This document shows positions 17,221-24,095 of a DNA stretch of 33,945 bases, piece after piece. How positions within the stretch are numbered: the stretch's first letter is position 1; each line of letters begins with the position of its first letter. This stretch comes from Flavobacterium sp. ACAM 123. Lineage in GTDB: Bacteria; Bacteroidota; Bacteroidia; Flavobacteriales; Flavobacteriaceae. The notes beneath the pieces were generated by a model. It worked only from the letters and a program-made list of their open reading frames with translations. It ran no database searches and was not told the DNA's origin. The position numbers were made by a program, and so were the translations under genes. The stretch is taken from NCBI RefSeq assembly GCF_000264055.1, contig NZ_AJXL01000040.1, positions 1 through 33,945 of the forward strand, written 5' to 3'.

Positions 17221-17260
17221 AAATGTAAAGGCAACATGCGTACATGTTGCCTTTACATTT
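17221..17260. terminator. Terminator hairpin after aceA, 18-bp perfect stem
   Basis: Two 18-nt arms are perfect reverse complements around a CGTA loop, starting 15 bp past the aceA stop on the minus strand. A short T-rich tail follows on that strand. This is the likely end of the aceB-aceA transcript. Confidence 0.7.
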
Positions 17261-17274
17261 AAATAGAATAACTA

Positions 17275-18900
17275 TTATTTTTCTAATACGAGTTCTCGTT
17301 CTGCTATATTTTGTTTGATTTCAAACTGATTACTGGTATTTTTTGCTCCATCAGCTTTTAAAGCTTTGTCTCCAGCAAAGAATGTTTTATGGTCATCACC
17401 AAGATTTGATCCTGCCATTCTTTGATGTTTTACACAGGCAACACCTTTGCGTATTTCTTGTCTTTGAACCTCTTTAACATAAGCCAACATTCCTTCTTCT
17501 CCAAAATAGCCTTGTGTTAAGTCATTCATATGAAGTGCTGTAGTATGATACGTCGGTAAGGTAATTAAGTGATGGAAAATCCCAGCTTCTCTTGATCCAT
17601 CTGCTTGGAACGTTTTAATTTTATCATCTGCACGATGACACAGTTCAGAATTATCATATTGTGCATCCATTAAATTATTTCTATCATAGCCTGTCAAATT
17701 ATCTCCTTCGGCAAGCATTTCTTCGTACACTTGATTGCGAAAGTTTAAGGTCCAGTTAAAAGATGGAGAGTTATTATAAACTAATTTTGCATTAGGCACA
17801 ACGGCTTTCACTCTATTTACCATTTGAGCAATTTGCTTTACATTTGGCGTATCCGTTTCAATCCATAACAAATCTGCTCCGTTTTGTAAACTAGTAATAC
17901 AATCTAATACTACTCTATCAATGTTTGAGCCATCTCTAAATTTATATAAACCATTTGCTAATCTGACTGGACGTACTAATTTACCGTCCCTTTTAAGAAG
18001 TACATCATCTTCTTTAGCATCATTAAGAGCTATTTCGTCTGCTTCTACAAACGCTAAATATTGGGAAGCTAGATCTCCAGACTCTTTACTAACTGGAAGC
18101 TTTTGAGTTAAACTAGCACCTTCAGAGTCTGTTCTAGCAACAATAATTCCGTCTTCGACACCTAATTCTAAGAACGCGTATCTAATAGCATTTAACTTAT
18201 CAATAAAATCTTCATGAGGTACAGTAACTTTTCCATCTTGATGCCCACATTGTTTCGCATCTGAAACTTGATTTTCAATTTGAATAGCACAAGCTCCAGC
18301 TTCAATCATTTTTTTAGTTAACAAGTAGGTGGCCTCTTCGTTCCCAAAACCTGCATCAATATCAGCAATAATAGGAACTATATGCGTTTCAAAAGTATCA
18401 ATTTGATCTTGTACCTTTTCTCCGTTTTCAAGTCTTCTAAATAAATCATTTAGCTCAATTGCATCAGCTTGACGTAAGAAATCATAAATTTCTTTGATCA
18501 ATGCTGGAACAGCAGTCTTTTCGTGCATTGATTGATCTGGTAATGGTCCAAATTCTGAACGTAAAGCAGCAACCATCCAACCCGAAAGATAGATGTATTT
18601 TTTATTAGTCGTTTTATGATGTTTTTTAACAGCGATCATATTTTGTTGCGCAACAAAACCATGCCAAGAACCGAGAGATTGGGTGTAATGAGATGAATCG
18701 GCATCGTACTCTGCCATATCTTTTCTCATAATAGCTGCTGTATATTTAGCAATATCTAAACCTGTTTTAAAACGATTCTGAGTTGCCATTCTAGCTGCAC
18801 TTTCAGGATTGATTGCTTTCCAAGTTTCTCCGTACTTTTTTTTAAGGTCTCTTACAGTCTCTAGTGCAGAACTATAATTGCTTTGTGCTAAATTTTTCAT
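17275..18900 (-). CDS. aceA: Isocitrate lyase AceA
   Basis: Isocitrate lyase splits isocitrate into glyoxylate and succinate, the first step of the glyoxylate shunt used on acetate and fatty acids. The 541-residue protein belongs to the longer bacterial ICL group (about 530 residues). It has the catalytic loop KQCGHQDGK at 216-224 with Cys218, the substrate/metal segment IADIDAGFGNEEA near 178-190, VARTDSEGA, and YNNSPSFNW near 382-390. It lies 83 bp downstream of aceB on the same strand, so the two enzymes of the shunt form an operon. A strong hairpin follows. Confidence 0.97.
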   Translation of the reverse strand: MKNLAQSNYSSALETVRDLKKKYGETWKAINPESAARMATQNRFKTGLDIAKYTAAIMRKDMAEYDADSSHYTQSLGSWHGFVAQQNMIAVKKHHKTTNKKYIYLSGWMVAALRSEFGPLPDQSMHEKTAVPALIKEIYDFLRQADAIELNDLFRRLENGEKVQDQIDTFETHIVPIIADIDAGFGNEEATYLLTKKMIEAGACAIQIENQVSDAKQCGHQDGKVTVPHEDFIDKLNAIRYAFLELGVEDGIIVARTDSEGASLTQKLPVSKESGDLASQYLAFVEADEIALNDAKEDDVLLKRDGKLVRPVRLANGLYKFRDGSNIDRVVLDCITSLQNGADLLWIETDTPNVKQIAQMVNRVKAVVPNAKLVYNNSPSFNWTLNFRNQVYEEMLAEGDNLTGYDRNNLMDAQYDNSELCHRADDKIKTFQADGSREAGIFHHLITLPTYHTTALHMNDLTQGYFGEEGMLAYVKEVQRQEIRKGVACVKHQRMAGSNLGDDHKTFFAGDKALKADGAKNTSNQFEIKQNIAERELVLEK

Positions 18901-18983
18901 AATTTTGTTTTTGATTATTAAGGTTGTTAAAGATTTTTATAATTAGGTCTCGTAAACTATTCCAGTAGTTGCGAGACATTTTT

Positions 18984-20582
18984 TTAAATATATCGGTATG
19001 CTGGTAGCGTTAAAAATTCTTCAAACTCTTCTGAGATTACTAGCTTATTAAAAATTTCTATAGCTAATTCAAACTTGCTATTCTTTATGTTCTCTTCGCC
19101 AAATTCGGTGATGATTTTTTCTACTTCATCATCAAAAATATCTTTGTAGAAAGTCATATTAAAAGTCCTTCCATCTTCTATGACAACTTCTTTATGTAGC
19201 CATTGCCAAACCTGTGTTCTTGAAATTTCGGCTGTTGCAGCATCTTCCATTAAGTTGTAAAGCGCTACGGCACCATGACCTCTTAACCAAGCTTCCGTAT
19301 ATAAAATACCAACATTAATATTTTTTCTAATCCCTTCTTCAGTTACGGTGCCTTTAGGTATTTCAACCAAATCTTGTTCTGTTATTTTTACATCATCCCT
19401 AGTTACATGCAACTGGTTAGGTGTTGATATGTGTTTGTTAAATTCTGCCATAGCAACTGCTACTAATGCAGGATGTGCAACCCAAGTACCATCATGTCCA
19501 TTTTTTACTTCACGCTCTTTGTCTTTTCTTACTTTTTCTAAAGCCGCAGCATTCGCTTTTTTATCATTTTTAATCGGAATTTGAGCAGCCATTCCGCCTA
19601 TTGCAAGAATACCTCTTTTATGACAACGTTGAATAACTAACTTTGAATACGCATCCATAAATGGTGTAGTCATGGTTACTTGGTCCCGATTTGGAACTAC
19701 AAAATTTGGATGATTTCTAAATTTTTTGATATAAGAAAAAATATAATCCCAGCGTCCACAGTTTAAACCAACAATATGATCCTTGAGTTCGAAAATTATT
19801 TCGTCTAATTGAAAACTGGCAGTAATGGTTTCCACTAAAACAGTTGCTTTAAAAGTTCCATTTGGTACAGTTAAATACTGCTGCGCAAATTCAAAAACTT
19901 TGTTCCACCAACGCGCTTCTAAATAATGCTCTAATTTTGGTAAGTAGAAATACGGTGCAGTCCCATTTTGCATCATTGTTTGCGTGTTATGGAATACATA
20001 CAAGCCAAAGTCAACCAAACTTCCAGAAGTTTCTTTATTGTTAATTAAAATATGTCTTTCGTTTAGGTGTAAACCTCTCGGTCTAACTAATAAAACAGCT
20101 GTTTTTTCGTATAATGTATACGATTTATTAGATTTTGTGTCGTTTAAAGAAATTGATTTTTTATTAGCATCTATAAGGTTTTGCTGTCCTTCAACAGTAT
20201 TTTTCCAAGTAGGAGCATTGCTGTCTTCTAGATCTGCCATAAATGTTTTGGCTCCAGAATTTAAAGCATTAATAATCATTTTTTTATCTACTGGGCCTGT
20301 AATTTCTACACGTCTATCTTGCAAGTCATGTGGAATGTTTCCCGCTGTCCAATTTCCATCTCTTATAGCTGCAGTCTCTCTTGGAAACTCTGGAAATTTA
20401 CCTTCATCAAAAACCATTTGTTGATTTACGCGACTTTCTAAAAGAGAGAGCCTTTCTTCATTAAATTTTTCATGAAGTGCAGTAATAAAGCTCAATGCTT
20501 CATCTGTTAGAATTTCGGGATAGTAATTATTAACCTCTTTTGAAAAGTTAATTTTAGATTGTTTTAAAAATGTAGTTTCCAT
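18984..20582 (-). CDS. aceB: Malate synthase A
   Basis: Malate synthase A condenses glyoxylate with acetyl-CoA to malate, the second glyoxylate-shunt step. The 532-residue length is normal for the A form. Visible motifs: FMADLEDSNAPTWKN near 114-128, the catalytic Arg169 in VRPRGLHLNERH, the acetyl-CoA/Mg site VLVETITASFQLDEI and VGLNCGRWDYIFSY, and the C-terminal NLMEDAATAEISR, whose Asp is the catalytic base. It is the first gene of aceB-aceA. An ATG start at 20582 is followed upstream by a weak promoter-like TACTATTG and a 16-bp palindrome. Confidence 0.97.
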   Translation of the reverse strand: METTFLKQSKINFSKEVNNYYPEILTDEALSFITALHEKFNEERLSLLESRVNQQMVFDEGKFPEFPRETAAIRDGNWTAGNIPHDLQDRRVEITGPVDKKMIINALNSGAKTFMADLEDSNAPTWKNTVEGQQNLIDANKKSISLNDTKSNKSYTLYEKTAVLLVRPRGLHLNERHILINNKETSGSLVDFGLYVFHNTQTMMQNGTAPYFYLPKLEHYLEARWWNKVFEFAQQYLTVPNGTFKATVLVETITASFQLDEIIFELKDHIVGLNCGRWDYIFSYIKKFRNHPNFVVPNRDQVTMTTPFMDAYSKLVIQRCHKRGILAIGGMAAQIPIKNDKKANAAALEKVRKDKEREVKNGHDGTWVAHPALVAVAMAEFNKHISTPNQLHVTRDDVKITEQDLVEIPKGTVTEEGIRKNINVGILYTEAWLRGHGAVALYNLMEDAATAEISRTQVWQWLHKEVVIEDGRTFNMTFYKDIFDDEVEKIITEFGEENIKNSKFELAIEIFNKLVISEEFEEFLTLPAYRYI

Positions 20583-20631
20583 GATACTTTTGATTTATAG
20601 TACAATAGTATAATAAAGTTTTTAATAAAAC

Positions 20632-20647
20632 AAGCGAACGTTCGCTT
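20632..20647. promoter_or_regulatory. Perfect 16-bp palindrome upstream of aceB (candidate operator)
   Basis: AAGCGAACGTTCGCTT is a perfect 16-bp palindrome with no spacer, centred about 57 bp before the aceB ATG. The TTG just 3' of it on the minus strand (20629-20631) is 20 nt from TACTATTG, a one-mismatch -7 box, so the palindrome abuts the putative -33 element. This shape fits a dimeric repressor site, for instance of the TetR type, controlling the glyoxylate shunt. No regulator gene is adjacent. Confidence 0.5.
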
Positions 20648-21271
20648 TTTATAGTTTTAAAACAAAAAAAATATATTCGCAAAAAACCTTGTATTTGCTT
20701 TTATAAAAGATGATGACAGTGCATTTATATTTGGTAAAGTCTATGATAGATAAATAGTCAATATAACTCCTTGTTCTTTGGTTTCTCTAAATTTCAGTTT
20801 TATCTAAGACGTATTTAAATGAACTTGAAAACAAAAAAAAATAATCTAAGCAAGATAGAATCGTAAGTATTTTGGAGGAATTAGACGTTCGATAGGGTGA
20901 GATATCGACTTTAAAATTAGATAATATATTGGCTGCAATTGATTATTTGCTGCGCTATAAGTAGGGAAGGAAATTCCATTGGGACTCTTTGGCATAAAAG
21001 AAAGTACTTAATGGATATAATTGTGAATGCTCCTGCTAAAGTAAATAGTGATTATAGAAGTTGCTAAAAAACTATTAAGTTTTTCGTTACCAAAATTTTC
21101 ACTAAAAAGTTAAACGTGCTGCGAGGAAATGTTTAGCAGGGTGCACATTGACAATCTGTGCCCGCCTTTGGATTAACCATTCAGTTACACCAGTTCTTTT
21201 TATTGAGTTTCTTTGCTATTAAATTGCATTTTTTTTTTCTTACCAGTAAGGTTTTTTTGTGTCATCGGAGT
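20648..21271. other. Long intergenic region with possible gene remnants
   Basis: No intact gene is seen. On the plus strand 20819-20865 encodes MNLKTKKNNLSKIES, and a shifted frame (about 20851-20964) reads IVSILEELDVR, a stop, then KLDNILAAIDYLLRYK. This could be one small decayed gene with a frameshift and a nonsense codon. Another scrap near 21010-21065 reads YLMDIIVNAPAKVNSDYRSC. I cannot assign either. Confidence 0.35.
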
Positions 21272-21655
21272 TTAATAGACCAATTGCACTTTACCATCCA
21301 AACATTCTATACTTGTTGGCGAAGGAGTGACGTCACAAGTTGAAATAACTCCCCATTTCGTATTGAATTCTTTTTGACAATTTGTGTATTTCTCTACTTT
21401 AGTGAGGAATTCAGTTGTATTTAATTTCAATGAATAGGCAATAAATCCGGCAGGTCCACCACAGGCTTTAGAACCAATTGAGGTAAAAGCCCAGTCTGCA
21501 GGATTCTCACATTTCGTACTAGTTGAAAGTAACAAAATTTCCGCCTGCATTTTTTCGAGATTTTGTGCTTCTTGTTTTTGTGTACTCCAGTTATCATTAC
21601 TGCAACTAATAAAAGTTAGTCCAATTGCTATGATTAATGATTTTAAGTTTGTCAT
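21272..21655 (-). CDS. Cysteine-containing lipoprotein with KACGGP motif
   Basis: This is a 127-residue lipoprotein: signal peptide with lipobox FISC (Cys18), then a mature domain with CENPADWAFTSIGSKACGG (about 49-67), FIAYSLKLNTTEFLTKVEKY, FNTKWGVISTCDV and a C-terminal CLDGKVQLVY. Four mature cysteines suggest disulfides in the periplasm or at the surface. I recall similar uncharacterised secreted proteins in Bacteroidota with the same C-x-x-P/A-x-W ... KxCGGP ... YxAY pattern, but no function. It is 64 bp downstream of the SGNH hydrolase gene on the same strand, so it may share its transcript. Confidence 0.78.
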   Translation of the reverse strand: MTNLKSLIIAIGLTFISCSNDNWSTQKQEAQNLEKMQAEILLLSTSTKCENPADWAFTSIGSKACGGPAGFIAYSLKLNTTEFLTKVEKYTNCQKEFNTKWGVISTCDVTPSPTSIECLDGKVQLVY

Positions 21656-21718
21656 AATTAATGTTATTATCTAATTTAATTGGAATCGATTGGTTGGTAC
21701 TAATGTATAGATAGTCTT

Positions 21719-22438
21719 TTATTTGAGATACAAAATCAACGAAATAGCCTTCTCAACAAGGGGTTCCATTAGCTGATAGCCGGCTTTGTTGGGATGTACA
21801 CCGTCATTTGAATAGGAGAAAGGCAGGCCTTTTTGACCATCAGTCATAGCCGAGTAATAATTAATATAGGGGATATTATTTACGCCAGCATAACTTTCAA
21901 TACTTTTATTCAGCGCCAAGATGGTATCAGCAGGTTTTTCTTTGGGACTCCAATAAAAATAATTGGCAGGCAAAACGGAACACAGAATGACCTTGATGTG
22001 ATGGGTCTGAGCGAGTTCAACCATCGAGAAAATATTATTTTGAATCATTTCCAGAGTTGCGGTCCCAGTATTTCCGGCAATGTCATTTCCGCCGCAAAGA
22101 ATTACGACTGCGCTTGGTTTTAGGGCAATAACGTCAGCTCGAAAACGTAGGAGCATTTGCGGAGAGGTTTGTCCGCTAATTCCCCTGTTGATATAGGGTT
22201 TTCCCTGAAAAAATTCTGGGTGAATGTTGCTCCAAAATTCAGTTACGGAGTCACCCATAAAAACAATTCTGTTTTCTCCAGTCAGTGGCGCCTCGATAGC
22301 GGCATTTTCTTTCCTGTATTTATTTAAATATGGCCAGTCTTGAGCTTGTTTTTTTATTCCCATAAATGTAGTGCTAAAAGAAAATAAAATTAGTTTTATT
22401 TTTTCACTATCGCTATTACTAAAAGATGTAAAAATCAA
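21719..22438 (-). CDS. SGNH/GDSL-type esterase
   Basis: This is an SGNH hydrolase: block I VFMGDSVTEFW with the nucleophile Ser64, block II Gly in NRGISGQTSP, block III Asn in LCGGNDIAG, and block V DGVHPN with Asp212 and His215 (239-residue numbering). It probably removes acyl groups from a sugar or lipid. The listed start is TTG at 22438; the next in-frame ATG is at 22363. The stretch KIKLILFSFSTTFMG before AQDWPYL looks like the core of a signal peptide, but the residues in front are acidic and no ATG precedes it, so the start is uncertain or damaged. It is divergent from the histidine kinase. Confidence 0.88.
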   Translation of the reverse strand: MIFTSFSNSDSEKIKLILFSFSTTFMGIKKQAQDWPYLNKYRKENAAIEAPLTGENRIVFMGDSVTEFWSNIHPEFFQGKPYINRGISGQTSPQMLLRFRADVIALKPSAVVILCGGNDIAGNTGTATLEMIQNNIFSMVELAQTHHIKVILCSVLPANYFYWSPKEKPADTILALNKSIESYAGVNNIPYINYYSAMTDGQKGLPFSYSNDGVHPNKAGYQLMEPLVEKAISLILYLK

Positions 22439-22570
22439 TTCGCAGTTTTGGCGGTTTTTTTATTGGATTAAATTATGTTAAATTAAAATATACTGTAATA
22501 ATGTTCTCTTTTTAAGCTAAGTTTATAGCTGAAATACTTATTAAAGTAGATCATTGAAATAAATGCAATT

Positions 22571-23614
22571 ATGTTTTTTTATAAAAAGTTATCCCAAATT
22601 AATTTTCTTAGTAGAAGTTATGCTTTTAAGTTTTTATTTGTTGCTTTCGTAGGGATTCACATTCCTCTTATAGGTTTGTTGTTTTTTGTACTTTATGGTA
22701 ATTTTTCGATTTCTCCAAATTCGATTTTGATTTTTGCACTCGTAATGACCTTGTTGGCTTCGGGAGTTACCTTAGCTATACTGAAACAATTGATTAGGCC
22801 TATTGGATTAGCTTCCGGAGCATTGATCAGTTATAGGACGGAGAGACAAGTACCAAACTTACCTTTGAATTTTCAGGATGAGGCCGGTCTTTTAATGCGT
22901 AACATTCAAGAAACTATACTGGAACACGAAAAATTCATTATCGAAAAACAAGACTTAGTCTATTTGCTGTCCCATGATTTAAAAAATTTTGCAGGACAAC
23001 CCCAGTTATTGGCAAGTCTGATATTGGAGGCAAATCCATCAAATGAAATCAAAGATTTGGCGGAATTGATTTACCAGTCTTCCAATCAACAGTTTCTATA
23101 TATTGAAAATTTTTTAAAATTACTCAAGGAACAAGATGAATTAGTACAAAGTAGTCCGGATTTCAAATTGATTGAATTTGAAACTATGGTTTCAACCGTT
23201 GAAGAGTTAGTACATCAGTTATTGACAATTAAGAAAATTAAATTAAACGTATCAATTGAAGTGCAGAAGGCAGAACTCTTAATTGAGGAAGAATTATTAA
23301 TTAGGGTATTGGTGAATTTGATTGATAATGCCATAAAGTTTTCCTACCCTGGTAGTGAAGTTAATTTAAGAATTTATAAAGAAGAGACAAAGTTATTTTT
23401 CAGTGTTTCAGATGACGGTATTGGATTCAACTTGAATCAGACGGAGGAGTTATTTAAAAAATTTACAAAAATGAGCAAACTGGGAACTTCAAATGAAGGA
23501 TCTACCGGAATTGGCTTGTATTTGTGTAGAAATATAATTGAAAAAAACCAAGGACAACTTACCGCAATAAGTCATGGGCAAAACAAAGGTGCTACTTTTA
23601 CCGTTGTTTTCTAA
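22571..23614 (+). CDS. Membrane sensor histidine kinase (orphan)
   Basis: This is a 347-residue kinase with two membrane segments (about 22-42 and 51-71) and almost no periplasmic sensor loop, a HAMP-like linker, then the HisKA domain with phospho-acceptor His135 in LLSHDLKNF. The HATPase domain has N-box NLIDNAIKFS, G1 DDGIGF and G2 GSTGIGLYL. All catalytic boxes are intact. No response regulator is adjacent: the flanks are the divergent esterase and the giant surface protein. The lack of an extracytoplasmic domain suggests it senses membrane state or an intramembrane or cytoplasmic partner. A strong terminator follows. Confidence 0.9.
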   Translation: MFFYKKLSQINFLSRSYAFKFLFVAFVGIHIPLIGLLFFVLYGNFSISPNSILIFALVMTLLASGVTLAILKQLIRPIGLASGALISYRTERQVPNLPLNFQDEAGLLMRNIQETILEHEKFIIEKQDLVYLLSHDLKNFAGQPQLLASLILEANPSNEIKDLAELIYQSSNQQFLYIENFLKLLKEQDELVQSSPDFKLIEFETMVSTVEELVHQLLTIKKIKLNVSIEVQKAELLIEEELLIRVLVNLIDNAIKFSYPGSEVNLRIYKEETKLFFSVSDDGIGFNLNQTEELFKKFTKMSKLGTSNEGSTGIGLYLCRNIIEKNQGQLTAISHGQNKGATFTVVF

Positions 23615-23645
23615 TTATCAAAGTGAATACTGTTTTCTTTTATTA

Positions 23646-23682
23646 AAAATCCGCAATAAAATTTAATTTTATTGCGGATTTT
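23646..23682. terminator. Terminator with 17-bp perfect stem
   Basis: Arms 23646-23662 and 23666-23682 are perfect reverse complements around a 3-nt loop, with A-rich start and T-rich end. It lies 32 nt past the histidine kinase stop and should end that transcript. Confidence 0.75.
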
Positions 23683-24039
23683 GCATTTGTATTTCTATTA
23701 AGAAAAAGAATTAATGTCATTATGAGCTTTATTTAGTATTTAAAATATGTTTAATTAACTAAAAAATAGTATTAAGTGTAGTTTATAGTTTTTTTTAACA
23801 CTTTAATCGGAATTGTAAAATAAATCGTAGCAGTATGTTAAAAATAATATAGTTTAGATTTGGGATGATGTTTTTAGAGTCAATGTCCCGATGCTTTTAG
23901 ACCTAGAAAAGAGCATTTTTTTGTCTAAAATAGTTGGGTTGATTCGTACCAAAAAGGTAGAAAAATTCTATTCTATTGATTAATATTTTTACAATAAGGC
24001 GTTACGTGTTCGTTATTTTAATATTTCAATTCTACAATT
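23683..24039. other. AT-rich intergenic region upstream of the giant surface protein
   Basis: I see no gene here. It must carry the promoter for the surface-protein gene, but no exact TAnnTTTG box is visible near 24040. Confidence 0.4.
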
Positions 24040-24095
24040 ATGAAAACATTTCTACCTAAATCGGGATTTTTTTCTTTTATTTTTTAGTTTCTAGT

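Noticed and set aside
21158..21343. Plus-strand 61-residue open frame
   Set aside because: It overlaps the lipoprotein gene on the other strand and has a Phe/His/Leu-rich low-quality composition.
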